The position numbers were made by a program, and so were the translations under genes. Source: Streptomyces fulvoviolaceus (GTDB taxonomy: Bacteria > Actinomycetota > Actinomycetes > Streptomycetales > Streptomycetaceae). Taken from it: a DNA stretch of 64,000 bases. This document shows, piece after piece, positions 17,168 to 25,831 of this stretch (its first letter is position 1; the number at the start of each line of letters is the position of its first letter). The notes beneath the pieces are model-generated. The model did not search any database. It worked only from the letters and a program-made list of their open reading frames with translations, and was not told the DNA's origin. The DNA lies in contig NZ_JOEY01000047.1 of the NCBI RefSeq assembly GCF_000718165.1, positions 26,574 to 90,573 of the forward strand, given 5' to 3'.

Positions 17168-19276
17168 ATGACGGCCGAGCTGGTGCGGGGGCAGAACCAC
17201 CCGCTCTCCCAGGCCCGTCTCGAGATCCGGGTCTCGGCCGGCACACCGATCGTGGCCGCGGCCTCGATCGGCGACGAGCACGGCAAGGTGCACGGCGTCG
17301 AGTGGGTGGCACACCCGGGCGCGCCCACACTGCCGGGTCTCGAGGTCTCCCGACAGGCGGCCGCCGACCATCGCCTCGCGGTCGACCTCGGCGCCGTACC
17401 CGAGTCCGTCCACCGGGTCAGCGTGCTGCTCGCCCTGCCCACCGGGGCGGGGCCGGTGCGCTTCGGCACGGTCGCCGCCCCGTTCGTCGCGGTGGCGGGT
17501 CTCGACGGCGACGAGGTCGCCAGTTACACCATCACCGGTCTGGAAGCCGAGTCGGCCGTCGTGGCCCTGGAGCTCTACCGCCGCCAGGACGCCTGGAAGG
17601 TGCGTGCCGTGGGCCAGGGCTACACGGGCGGCCTCGCCGAGCTCCTCACCGACCAGGGCGTGCCCCAGGCGCACCAGCTCGCGAGCGGCATCAACGACGC
17701 GGTGACCCAGGGCCTGGCCCGCTCGGTGCAGGCGCCCCCGCGACCGGCGGACGGCGACCGCTCCCGGCAGGCGGCCGCGGCACAGAGCCCGGACCAGGGC
17801 GGCCCCGCGGCCCAGGGCGTCACCGGCCCCGTACCGCCGCACCCGATGTCTCCGTACGGCACCCAGGCACCGGGCGTACCGCCGCAGCCGACGTCCCCGG
17901 ACGGCGGCCCCGCCCCCGGCGGATCGCCGCAGCCCACCACGCCCTACGGCGGGCAAGGCACCCCGGCAGCCGGCTCGGCGCAGCCCGGATACACCCAAGA
18001 GCCCACGCCCGCACCAGAGCCCTCCGCGGCCACTCAGCCGTCACCCACCACCGGCGGCCCGATCGACTACAGCCACCCACGCCGGCAGAACGCGGCCCCG
18101 CCGCCGCCCCCGCCGAGCGCGCCACCGGCCCAGCCCGGACAGCCCGCGCGGCCCGTCGCCGGCGACGCGACCGGCTGGTCCATGGACGAGCGGCTCTACA
18201 ACCAGGTGTGGGGGATGTTCGAGGACCTGGCCCGCAGCACGGCCGCCTACCGCAGCGCCGTCGACTTCGCCGACTCGCGCATGGAGAAGGAGATCGACCA
18301 GGCCCTGTCCGACCCGCGCAGCCGGATCGGCGGACAGGGCGACGCCGCGCGCGAGGCGGCCCAAGCCAAACACGCCCAGCTGGTCGATCAGGCCCGGGCG
18401 GCCTTCGACCGGGACCTCACCCAGCTCACCGCCGAGGTCGAGGTCGTCGAGCCCGCACTGCCCCTGGCGTTCGCCCGCTGGGACAACCCCGTCTGGCACG
18501 GCTATCGGGTCCCGATGGAGATCCCCATGGCCCTGCGTGTGGGCGACCTGCATCTGCCCGAGTGCGCCGAGCTGCGCATCCCGATGCTGGTGCGGTTGCC
18601 GTTGGAGCGCGGTCTGTGGATCGACAGCGGAGCCGCCGGATCGCTCGACGGCTCGTTCTTCGACTCCCACGAGCTGAAGCGCCTCGCCATGGACACGGCG
18701 GTGGCCCACGCGGCCCGGCTCCTCGCCGTCCATCCCGCCGGTGAGTTCACGGTGCACGTCATCGACCCGGCCGGTTCGGGTGCGCAGGCGCTCGCTCCGC
18801 TGGTGCGAACCGGTGTGCTCGCGAGCCCGCCCGCCGCCGGCGCCGCGGGTGTGGCGGACGTTCTGGCGCGGCTGACCGAGCGCGTCGACCTGGTGCAGAT
18901 GGCGGTGCGCGCCGGCGCGGCCGATGCCCTCCCGCCCGGCCTCGACACCGCCGAGCAGCTGCTCATCGTCAACGACTTCCCGCACGGCTTCGACGACCGT
19001 GCCGTGACCCAGCTGCGCTATCTCGCGGACGAGGGCCCGGCCGTCGGCGTCCACCTGATGATGGTCGCGGACCGTGAGGAGGCCGCCGGTTACGGCCCCT
19101 TGCTCGACCCGCTGTGGCGTGCGCTTCTGCGGCTCACCCCGGTGCCCGACGACCACCTCGCCGACCCGTGGGTCGGGCACGCCTGGACGTACGAGCCCGC
19201 GCTCGTGCCGCCCGGCAGCCAGGTGCTCCAGCAGGTGCTCACCCAGGTCGCAGCCGCTCGTACCAAGTACACGTAA
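17168..19276 (+). CDS. TerD-domain / proline-rich linker / FtsK-like multidomain protein
   Basis: A 702-residue protein with three parts. Residues 1-175 are a TerD-like beta-sandwich (MTAELVRGQNHPL..., VSVLLALPTGAG, ALELYRRQDAWKVRAVGQGYTGGL). Residues 185-330 are a Pro/Gly/Gln-rich linker with imperfect PPQPTSPDGG-type repeats. Residues 335-702 form a mostly alpha/beta region resembling the HerA/FtsK-type ATPase domains found next to Ter proteins. In the ATPase-like part, the place expected for Walker A reads IDSGAAGSLDGSFFDS, with no GKS/T, so ATP hydrolysis is doubtful. GGGGGA lies seven bases before ATG 17168. It is probably co-transcribed with terD, as part of a membrane-associated Ter stress complex. 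Confidence 0.75.
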   Translation: MTAELVRGQNHPLSQARLEIRVSAGTPIVAAASIGDEHGKVHGVEWVAHPGAPTLPGLEVSRQAAADHRLAVDLGAVPESVHRVSVLLALPTGAGPVRFGTVAAPFVAVAGLDGDEVASYTITGLEAESAVVALELYRRQDAWKVRAVGQGYTGGLAELLTDQGVPQAHQLASGINDAVTQGLARSVQAPPRPADGDRSRQAAAAQSPDQGGPAAQGVTGPVPPHPMSPYGTQAPGVPPQPTSPDGGPAPGGSPQPTTPYGGQGTPAAGSAQPGYTQEPTPAPEPSAATQPSPTTGGPIDYSHPRRQNAAPPPPPPSAPPAQPGQPARPVAGDATGWSMDERLYNQVWGMFEDLARSTAAYRSAVDFADSRMEKEIDQALSDPRSRIGGQGDAAREAAQAKHAQLVDQARAAFDRDLTQLTAEVEVVEPALPLAFARWDNPVWHGYRVPMEIPMALRVGDLHLPECAELRIPMLVRLPLERGLWIDSGAAGSLDGSFFDSHELKRLAMDTAVAHAARLLAVHPAGEFTVHVIDPAGSGAQALAPLVRTGVLASPPAAGAAGVADVLARLTERVDLVQMAVRAGAADALPPGLDTAEQLLIVNDFPHGFDDRAVTQLRYLADEGPAVGVHLMMVADREEAAGYGPLLDPLWRALLRLTPVPDDHLADPWVGHAWTYEPALVPPGSQVLQQVLTQVAAARTKYT

Positions 19277-19295
19277 AGTCGCCTGACCAGCTTAT

Positions 19296-19487
19296 TTGAC
19301 CTTTATTTTGCCAATCGCTTTACCTTTCCTTGGTGATTGGGGTACCGTCTTCCTTACGGAGGGGAGTACTCCCTGTCGACTGCGGCGTACCCGTCAATAC
19401 GGATCAGGCCTGATCCCGGGGCGCCGGCCCACCGTGGGTGGAAGAGACCTCCGGCAGCGCGACGACGCTGGTTACTTGCCGTTACGT
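19296..19487 (+). promoter_or_regulatory. terC promoter and probable yybP-ykoY manganese riboswitch
   Basis: An AT-rich start (TTGACC at 19296-19301, candidate -35; TACCTT near 19321) is followed by a structured leader of about 150 bases. GGGGAGTA (19361-19368) matches the conserved loop of the yybP-ykoY Mn2+ riboswitch class, which commonly precedes TerC-family genes. GGATCAGGCCTGATCC (19401-19416) is a perfect hairpin, GAGACC follows (19443-19448), and CAGCG...CGCTG (19455-19470) closes a second stem ahead of GGTTAC. The P1 stem cannot be drawn with confidence by eye. Confidence 0.6.
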
Positions 19488-19502
19488 ATTGCCGGAGGAA
19501 CA

Positions 19503-20504
19503 GTGGATGTTTCCGTGACCCTGTGGGTCCTGACGATCGTGGGCCTCGCCGCCCTCATCGCGGTCGACTTCTTCATCGGCCGCAAGCCGCACGACGTATC
19601 CATCAAGGAAGCCGGGATCTGGACGGTCGTCTGGATCGCCCTGGCCGGCCTCTTCGGGCTCGGCCTGCTGATCTTCAGCGGTGGCCAGCCCGCCGGTGAG
19701 TTCTTCGCCGGCTTCATCACCGAGAAGTCGCTGAGTGTCGACAACCTCTTCGTCTTCGTCCTGATCATGGCGAAGTTCGCCGTGCCCTCGCAGTACCAGC
19801 AGCGGGTGCTCCTGGTCGGTGTGCTCATCGCCCTCGTGCTGCGCGCGATATTCATCGCCGCGGGTGCCGCGATCCTCGCGAGCTTCGCGTGGGTCTTCTA
19901 CATCTTCGGCGCGTTCCTCATCTACACCGCCTGGAAGCTCATCCAGGAGGCCCGGGCCGACGAGGAGGACGAGGAGTTCGAGGAGAACAAGCTGCTCAAG
20001 GCCGCCGAGCGCAGGTTCGGTGTGGCCGACCGCTACCACGGCACCAAGCTGTGGATCGAGCAGAACGGCAAGCGGGTCATGACCCCGATGCTCGTCGTGA
20101 TGCTCGCGATCGGCACCACCGACGTGCTCTTCGCGCTCGACTCGATCCCCGCGATCTTCGGCCTGACGCAGGACCCGTACATCGTCTTCACGGCCAACGC
20201 GTTCGCCCTGATGGGTCTGAGGCAGCTGTACTTCCTCATCGGCGGCCTGCTCAGGAAGCTGGTCCACCTCAGCTACGGCCTGTCGGTGATCCTCGGCTTC
20301 ATCGGCGTCAAGCTGGTGCTGCACGCCCTGCACGAGTCCGGGGTCCATGTCCCCGAGATCAGCATCCCGGTCTCGCTCGGCGTGATCTGCGCGGTTCTGA
20401 TCGTCACCACGATCACCAGCCTCATGGCCTCCAAGAAGCAGGCGGCGGCCGAGGCGGCGCAGGCGCAGAGCGAAGGCGCTCCGAAGGACAGCATCGAGGC
20501 CTGA
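19503..20504 (+). CDS. terC: TerC-family integral membrane protein
   Basis: A 333-residue membrane protein with seven to nine helices. TerC proteins are implicated in Mn2+ export during protein secretion and in tellurite stress. Family landmarks are FFAGFITEKSLSVDNLFVFVLIM (acidic/Asp metal-site helix) and the mirrored LAIGTTDVLFALDSIPAIFG in the second half, plus ALMGLRQLYFLIGGLL. A charged cytoplasmic loop, ARADEEDEEFEENK, separates the halves. GTG 19503 follows GGAGGA by three bases. The riboswitch-like leader suggests induction by manganese. Confidence 0.9.
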   Translation: MDVSVTLWVLTIVGLAALIAVDFFIGRKPHDVSIKEAGIWTVVWIALAGLFGLGLLIFSGGQPAGEFFAGFITEKSLSVDNLFVFVLIMAKFAVPSQYQQRVLLVGVLIALVLRAIFIAAGAAILASFAWVFYIFGAFLIYTAWKLIQEARADEEDEEFEENKLLKAAERRFGVADRYHGTKLWIEQNGKRVMTPMLVVMLAIGTTDVLFALDSIPAIFGLTQDPYIVFTANAFALMGLRQLYFLIGGLLRKLVHLSYGLSVILGFIGVKLVLHALHESGVHVPEISIPVSLGVICAVLIVTTITSLMASKKQAAAEAAQAQSEGAPKDSIEA

Positions 20505-20532
20505 CCCCGTCGGACGTAGGAAGAACCACCAT

Positions 20533-20571
20533 CGGGAGCGGTGCGCGGCGAATTGCCGACCACCGCTCCCG
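20533..20571 (+). terminator. Terminator hairpin after terC
   Basis: CGGGAGCGGTG (20533-20543) and CACCGCTCCCG (20561-20571) form an 11-base perfect stem with a 17-base loop, followed by a T-rich stretch. Confidence 0.7.
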
Positions 20572-20634
20572 GTGCTTGGTTGTCTTCAGAGCGCGTTCCC
20601 CGCCTCGGGGCGCCACGGCCGGCTGGAGACACCC

Positions 20635-20937
20635 ATGAAGTTCGTACAGATCATCGACTTTGAGACCGAGCGCCTGGAAGACATGCAGAAGGTGCTGCAG
20701 GAGGCGGGGCAGCGCAACGCGGGCAAGGCGGGCGGCCCGACATACCGGATGCTCCTGAAGGACCGCGACAAGCCCAACCGCTATGTGGCGTTGCTCGAAT
20801 TCGAGTCGTACGACGAGGCCATGCGTAACAGCGACGACCCCGAGACGAGCAAGCTGGCGGAGCAACTGGGTGCGCTGTCCATCGGCGAGCGTGTCTACAC
20901 CAACCTCGACGTCCTGGAGTCGGGCGAGCTCAAGTAA
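20635..20937 (+). CDS. Small conserved ABM-like dimeric alpha-beta barrel protein
   Basis: A 100-residue protein beginning MKFVQIIDFETERLEDMQKVLQ. The pattern of short beta strands (FVQIIDF, RYVALLEF) and helices resembles the antibiotic-biosynthesis-monooxygenase / ferredoxin-like dimeric barrel fold. No catalytic residue is identifiable. GGAG lies six bases before ATG 20635. I do not recognise a specific function. Confidence 0.65.
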   Translation: MKFVQIIDFETERLEDMQKVLQEAGQRNAGKAGGPTYRMLLKDRDKPNRYVALLEFESYDEAMRNSDDPETSKLAEQLGALSIGERVYTNLDVLESGELK

Positions 20938-20982
20938 CCCCGGCGGAGTGCGGAGCCCGTTCGCCTCTGCGACGATCGCTGC

Positions 20983-22083
20983 ATGATCGCTCGGCTCAGG
21001 TCGCTCACGACGCGGTGGACGTCCGTCGTGCCGGTGCTCGCGGTCGTCCTGCTGGTGTTCACCTGGGGGCGCGACCTGCCCGGCGCCATCGTCGGGGTCG
21101 TGACGCTGGTCCTCGCGGGGGCCGTCCTCGCCGCCGTGCACCACGCCGAAGTGGTGGCCCACCGGGTCGGTGAACCCTTCGGCTCGCTCGTCCTCGCCGT
21201 CGCCGTCACGATCATCGAGGTCGCCCTGATCGTCACCCTGATGGCGGACGGCGGCGAGAAGGGCTCGACCCTGGCCAGGGACACGGTCTTCGCGGCCGTG
21301 ATGATCACCTGCAACGGCATCGTCGGCATCTGCCTCCTGGTCGCCTCGCTACGCCATGGCACGGCGGTCTTCAACCCCGAGGGCACCGGCGCCGCCCTCG
21401 CCACGGTCGCCACCCTGGCCACGCTGAGCCTGGTGCTGCCGACGTTCACCACGAGCAAGCCGGGCCCGGAGTTCTCCACCACGCAGCTCACCTTCGCTGC
21501 GCTCTCCTCGCTGATCCTGTACGGCCTCTTCGTGGCGACCCAGACCGTACGGCACCGCGACTACTTCCTCCCGATCACCCGGCAGGGCGAGGTGATCACC
21601 TCGGACGACCACGCCGACGCTCCGTCCGACCGCACCGCCTGGATCAGCGTCGGCATGCTCGGCCTGGCCCTGATCGGCGTGGTCGGCCTGGCCAAGGGTG
21701 TGTCACCGACCATCGAGTCCGGGGTCGAGGCGGCCGGTCTCCCGCATGCCGTCGTCGGCGTGATCATCGCCCTGTTGGTGCTGCTCCCCGAGACCATCGC
21801 CGCCCTGCGCTCCGCACGCCGCGACCGGGTGCAGACCAGCCTGAACCTCGCGCTCGGCTCGGCGATGGCCAGCATCGGCCTCACCATCCCCGCCGTGGCC
21901 CTGGCGACCGTCTGGCTCTCCGGCCCGCTCGTGCTCGGCCTCGGCTCCACCCACATGGTGCTGCTGGCCCTGACCGTGGTGGTGAGCTCGCTGACGGTGG
22001 TGCCCGGGCGGGCCACGCCGCTCCAGGGTGGGGTCCACCTGGTGCTGTTCGCGGCCTACCTGGAACTCGCGATCAATCCATAG
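20983..22083 (+). CDS. ChaA-family calcium/sodium-proton antiporter
   Basis: A 366-residue membrane protein of the Ca2+/cation antiporter (CaCA) superfamily with about 11 helices. The two inverted alpha repeats are visible. The first is GEPFGSLVLAVAVTIIEVALI (about 61-81), with the ion-binding Glu in TIIEV. The second, in the second half, is LLPETIAALRSARRDRVQ then NLALGSAMASIGLTIP, with the matching Glu in LPETI. It exchanges Ca2+ or Na+/K+ for protons. The 3' end overlaps the convergent MFS gene by 11 bases. Confidence 0.82.
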   Translation: MIARLRSLTTRWTSVVPVLAVVLLVFTWGRDLPGAIVGVVTLVLAGAVLAAVHHAEVVAHRVGEPFGSLVLAVAVTIIEVALIVTLMADGGEKGSTLARDTVFAAVMITCNGIVGICLLVASLRHGTAVFNPEGTGAALATVATLATLSLVLPTFTTSKPGPEFSTTQLTFAALSSLILYGLFVATQTVRHRDYFLPITRQGEVITSDDHADAPSDRTAWISVGMLGLALIGVVGLAKGVSPTIESGVEAAGLPHAVVGVIIALLVLLPETIAALRSARRDRVQTSLNLALGSAMASIGLTIPAVALATVWLSGPLVLGLGSTHMVLLALTVVVSSLTVVPGRATPLQGGVHLVLFAAYLELAINP

Positions 22084-23380
22084 CCGGCTCCGCCCGCACC
22101 ACGGGCACGGGCCGCGTCTCGGGCAGCAGCGCGAAACACCCCAGACTGAGCAGCGCGATCCCCGTCAGATACGCGCCCACGCCCCACGGCACGCGCCCAT
22201 CGCTCTGTTCGACGAGCGCCGTCGCGATGATCGGAGTGAGTGCGCCCCCGACGACCCCGCCGAGGTTGTAGCCGACCGCGGCGCCCGTGCAGCGCACCCG
22301 CGGCTCGTACAACTCCGGCAGATACGCGGCGATCACCGCGAACATCGTGATGAACGCGAGCATCGCCCCCAGGAACCCGAGGAACATCAACAGCGGCGCC
22401 CCGGTCGCGAGCAGTGCGACCATCGGGAACATCCACAGGGCGGCAGCCGCGCACCCGGCCAGACACAGCGGACGCCGCCCGTACCGGTCGCCCAGCAGGG
22501 CCGCCACCGGGGTGAGCGAGCCCTTCACCACCACCGCGGCCATGATGCAGGTCAGCATGACCGTACGGCTCACCCCGAGCCGCTCCGTCCCGTACGCCAG
22601 GGACCAGGTCGTCACGGCGTAGAAGATCGCGTATCCGACCGCGAGCGCCCCGGCCGTCAGCAGGACGAGCCGCCAGTGGTCGCGCGCGACCTCGACGAGC
22701 GGCACGCGCGCGTGGTCGTCGATGCCGAGGAAGCTGGGGCTCTCCGCGAGCGACGAGCGCAGCCACAGCCCCACCACGGCCAGCACCCCCGCCGCCCAGA
22801 ACGGCACCCGCCATCCCCACTGCGCGAACTGCGCCTCGGACAGCGTGGCCGACAGCGCCAGCACCACGCCGTTGGCGAGCAGGAAGCCCACCGCGGGCCC
22901 CACTTGGGGGAAGCTCGACCACAGCCCGCGCCGTTCGGCCGGCGCGTGCTCCGCGGTCAGCAGGACGGCCCCGCCCCACTCCCCACCGAGCCCCAGTCCC
23001 TGCAGAAACCGCAGCACGAGAAGCAGTACGGGCGCGGCCACCCCGATCGTGTCGTACGTCGGCACACATCCGACCGCGACCGTGGCGCCGCCGGTCAGCA
23101 GCAACGAGCCGACGAGAACCGGCCGTCGACCGTGCCGGTCCCCGATATGCCCGAACAGCACCGACCCCAGCGGCCGCGCGACGAAGCCCACACCGAAGGT
23201 CCCGAAGGCGGCCAGTGTCCCCGCCACCGGCGAGAACGTCGGGAAGAACAGGGGCCCCAGGATCAGCGCCGCCGCCGTCCCGTAGACGAAGAAGTCGTAG
23301 AACTCGATGGCCGTTCCGGCGAGCGAGGCGGCCGCGAGCCGCAGCATGGAGGGTGCCCTTACGGTGCGTACGTCTTGCAT
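22073..23380 (-). CDS. MFS transporter, metabolite:H+ symporter (MHS) type
   Basis: A 435-residue transporter with 12 helices. Two copies of the loop 2-3 motif mark it (GDRHGRRPVLV near 80 and GDRYGRRPLCL near 280). It also has the MHS features FYDFFVYGTAAALILGPLFFP and QGLGLGGEWGGAVLLTAEHAP. The group takes up organic acids such as shikimate, citrate, alpha-ketoglutarate or proline betaine; the substrate is not predictable. ATG 23380 begins MQDVRTVRAPSM; the in-frame ATG at MLRLA is an alternative. Its stop overlaps the antiporter gene tail to tail. Confidence 0.85.
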   Translation of the reverse strand: MQDVRTVRAPSMLRLAAASLAGTAIEFYDFFVYGTAAALILGPLFFPTFSPVAGTLAAFGTFGVGFVARPLGSVLFGHIGDRHGRRPVLVGSLLLTGGATVAVGCVPTYDTIGVAAPVLLLVLRFLQGLGLGGEWGGAVLLTAEHAPAERRGLWSSFPQVGPAVGFLLANGVVLALSATLSEAQFAQWGWRVPFWAAGVLAVVGLWLRSSLAESPSFLGIDDHARVPLVEVARDHWRLVLLTAGALAVGYAIFYAVTTWSLAYGTERLGVSRTVMLTCIMAAVVVKGSLTPVAALLGDRYGRRPLCLAGCAAAALWMFPMVALLATGAPLLMFLGFLGAMLAFITMFAVIAAYLPELYEPRVRCTGAAVGYNLGGVVGGALTPIIATALVEQSDGRVPWGVGAYLTGIALLSLGCFALLPETRPVPVVRAEPAMD

Positions 23381-23431
23381 GCCGCGTCAACTACCCACGG
23401 TGACCACGGGTTACGGGGGCGCGTGGGTGCG

Positions 23432-24478
23432 TCAGTAGGTGACCGTGATGCGCCGGGCCGGACCGTCGACGCGGACGAGACCGCCGTAGGGGATGACCAG
23501 TTGAGGGTCGGTGTGCCCGTAGTCCACGTCGAAGACGATCGTGGTGTCGGGGGCGTACGTCCGCATGGCGCGCAGCACCGCCTCGCGCTGCTCGGCCGCG
23601 TAACGGGCGCCTTCCTCGGGGCTGTTGGGCTGCTCGAAGGACCAGGTCTTGGCGCGGGCCATCAGGAGCGCGGAGAAGCGCTGGAGCAGGCCGCGCTCGC
23701 CCATGTTGCGCAGGATGCGGAAGACCTCCTCGCCGCTCGGCATCTCCTCGGAGGTCTCCAGGAGCAGCACGCCGCCGTCGTACTCGCTCAGGTCGTGCGA
23801 GATCTCACGGTCGGCCATCAGCAGCCATGCCACGATCTCCAGACAGCCGCCCCAACTCCTGCCTTCGACCACGCGGTCGGCGTTCACCCAGGTCCAGCCG
23901 GTGCCCGGCTTGGTCTCCGGCTTCGCCTCGAAGGTCGCCGGGTCCGCCCAGTCGCGGTTGACGTCGTTCCAGCGGTCGGCGGGCCCCAGCTCGTACTCGC
24001 CCGAGGTGAACAGCGCTGCCCGCAGCGACTCGGCGGTCAGCTGGTCCATGGCGACCGGCCGGCCCAGCGCGGTCATCACCGTCGCGCCGTGGTAGCCCAC
24101 GATCCCCGTGTTGCGCAGATACATGAGCAGGTTCGTGTTGTCGCTCATCCCGAAGAACGGCTTCGGGTTCGCGCGGATCAACTCCCGGTCCAGCAGCGGC
24201 AGCACGGTGATCTGGTCGTCGCCGCCGATCGACGCGATGACCGCCTTGATGCCCGGGTCGGCGAAGGCGGCGTGGATGTCGTCGGCGCGCTCCTGCGGGG
24301 TCGCGCCCATCTTGCGGGTCGTCGGGTACTCGACCGGGACGAGGCCGTAGTCCTCGCGCAGCCGCTCCAGGCCCAGTTCGAAGGGCCGTGGGAACAGCTC
24401 GGGCAGGCCGACGCCGGGCGAGATGACCGCTATACGGTCACCGGGAGAGGGTTTCGGAGGGTACGAGATCGTCGTCAT
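23432..24478 (-). CDS. S66-family LD-carboxypeptidase / MccF-like peptidase
   Basis: A 348-residue serine peptidase. The nucleophile motif GMSDNTN (Ser about 112) follows IASIGGDDQ. The catalytic Glu is in GGCLEIVAWLL, and the His in YGHTDPQLVIPYGG near the C-terminus. S66 enzymes cleave the L-D bond of muropeptide tetrapeptides or, in the MccF subgroup, detoxify aminoacyl-nucleotide antibiotics. The length and the WSFEQPNSPEEG segment fit the MccF-like subgroup better. ATG 24478 has no clear ribosome binding site. Confidence 0.82.
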   Translation of the reverse strand: MTTISYPPKPSPGDRIAVISPGVGLPELFPRPFELGLERLREDYGLVPVEYPTTRKMGATPQERADDIHAAFADPGIKAVIASIGGDDQITVLPLLDRELIRANPKPFFGMSDNTNLLMYLRNTGIVGYHGATVMTALGRPVAMDQLTAESLRAALFTSGEYELGPADRWNDVNRDWADPATFEAKPETKPGTGWTWVNADRVVEGRSWGGCLEIVAWLLMADREISHDLSEYDGGVLLLETSEEMPSGEEVFRILRNMGERGLLQRFSALLMARAKTWSFEQPNSPEEGARYAAEQREAVLRAMRTYAPDTTIVFDVDYGHTDPQLVIPYGGLVRVDGPARRITVTY

Positions 24479-24579
24479 CCGAGGAGGGTAGGGCTCGCCA
24501 CCGCGTCGGTGCACCGTGATAAACCGGGTCTGAGCAGCGGTCTTCAACGGATCGCCCCCTTACCCGGACCGGAGGAACC

Positions 24580-25053
24580 GTGCCCCGCACCCTGGCCAAC
24601 GCCCCGATCATGATCCTCAATGGACCCAACCTGAACCTGCTCGGCCAGCGCCAGCCGGAGATCTACGGCAAGGACACCCTGGCGGATGTCGAGGCCCTGT
24701 GCGCCAAGGCGGCGGCTGCGCACGGCGGCACGGTGGACTTCCGTCAGTCCAACCACGAGGGTGAGCTGGTCGACTGGATCCACGAGGCGCGGCTGAACCA
24801 CAGCGGGATCGTGATCAACCCGGGCGCCTACTCGCACACGTCAGTCGCGATTCTGGACGCACTCAACACCTGCGACGGACTGCCGGTGCTGGAGGTCCAC
24901 ATCTCCAACATCCACAAGCGCGAGACCTTCCGGCACCACTCGTACGTCTCGCTGCGCGCCGACGGCGTCATCGCGGGCTGCGGCGTGCAGGGATACGTGT
25001 TCGGCGTCGAGCGGGTCGCGGCGCTCGCGGGGGCGGCGCAGGCCGAGGCGTAA
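24580..25053 (+). CDS. aroQ: Type II 3-dehydroquinate dehydratase
   Basis: A 157-residue enzyme of the shikimate pathway converting 3-dehydroquinate to 3-dehydroshikimate. The N-terminal motif [18 protein letters not shown] carries the catalytic loop Arg and Tyr. [27 protein letters not shown] and [20 protein letters not shown] carry the conserved active-site Asn, Glu and His residues. GTG 24580 follows GGAGGA. The gene stands alone between convergent and divergent neighbours rather than in an aro operon. Confidence 0.95.
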   Translation: MPRTLANAPIMILNGPNLNLLGQRQPEIYGKDTLADVEALCAKAAAAHGGTVDFRQSNHEGELVDWIHEARLNHSGIVINPGAYSHTSVAILDALNTCDGLPVLEVHISNIHKRETFRHHSYVSLRADGVIAGCGVQGYVFGVERVAALAGAAQAEA

Positions 25054-25078
25054 GTACCGCCCACCTGGCGGGCGCACC

Positions 25079-25831
25079 TTACAAGCGCCCCGCCTCCACG
25101 ATCCGCCGCAGGAAGCGCTGCGTGCGCTCCTGCTGCGGATCGCCGAAGACCTGCTCGGCCGTCCCGCGCTCCAGGACCACACCTCCGTCCAGAAAACAAA
25201 CCTGGTCGGCGACGTCGCGGGCGAACCCCATCTCGTGCGTGGCCAGCACCATGGTCATGCCCTCGTCCTTGAGGCCGCGGACGACGGCGAGCACTTCGCC
25301 GACGAGCTCCGGGTCGAGGGCGGCGGTGATCTCGTCGAGCAGCAGCAGCCGGGGGCGTACGGCCAGCGCGCGGACGATCGCGACCCGCTGCTGCTGTCCG
25401 CCGCTCAGCCGGTCCGGGTACTCGCCGGCCTTCCCGCCGAGCCCGAGCCGCTCCAGCAGCTCCCGGGCGTGCTCCTCGGCCTCCGCGCGGGCCACGCCGT
25501 GCACACGGCGAGGAGCGAGCGTGATGTTCTCCAGGACGGTCATGTGCGGAAAGAGGTTGTACGCCTGGAACACCACGCCGATTCGGCGGCGTACCGCGTC
25601 CTGGTCGACGCGCGGATCGGTGATCTCCTCGTCGTCCAGCCAGATCGCCCCGTCGTCGATCTCCTCCAGGAGGTTCGCGCACCGCAGCAGCGTGGACTTG
25701 CCGGAGCCGGAGGCGCCGATCAGGGCGGTCACCGTGTGCGGGGCGACCTCCAGGTCGACGTCCCGCAACACGACCGAGTCGCCGAAGGTCTTGCGGACCG
25801 ATTCCATCCGCAGCACCGGTGCGTCGCTCAT
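25079..25831 (-). CDS. Polar amino-acid ABC transporter ATP-binding protein
   Basis: A 250-residue ATPase of the GlnQ/HisP type. Walker A is GASGSGKST (about 39-47), the Q-loop VVFQAYNLFPHMTVLEN, signature LSGGQQQRVAIVRAL, Walker B LLLLDEITAALDPE and the H-loop ATHEMGFA. It powers the importer with the permease and binding protein upstream. Its ATG overlaps the permease stop by 4 bases (25828-25831). Confidence 0.93.
   Translation of the reverse strand: MSDAPVLRMESVRKTFGDSVVLRDVDLEVAPHTVTALIGASGSGKSTLLRCANLLEEIDDGAIWLDDEEITDPRVDQDAVRRRIGVVFQAYNLFPHMTVLENITLAPRRVHGVARAEAEEHARELLERLGLGGKAGEYPDRLSGGQQQRVAIVRALAVRPRLLLLDEITAALDPELVGEVLAVVRGLKDEGMTMVLATHEMGFARDVADQVCFLDGGVVLERGTAEQVFGDPQQERTQRFLRRIVEAGRL

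Noticed and set aside
22073..22083. Frameshift or misassembly where the antiporter and MFS genes overlap
   Set aside because: Both reading frames end normally; an 11-base tail-to-tail overlap is ordinary in dense actinobacterial genomes.
22028..24613. 861-codon + strand frame across the MFS transporter and LD-carboxypeptidase genes
   Set aside because: Composition is arginine/histidine/glutamine-rich shadow coding. Both minus-strand genes under it have clear family motifs.
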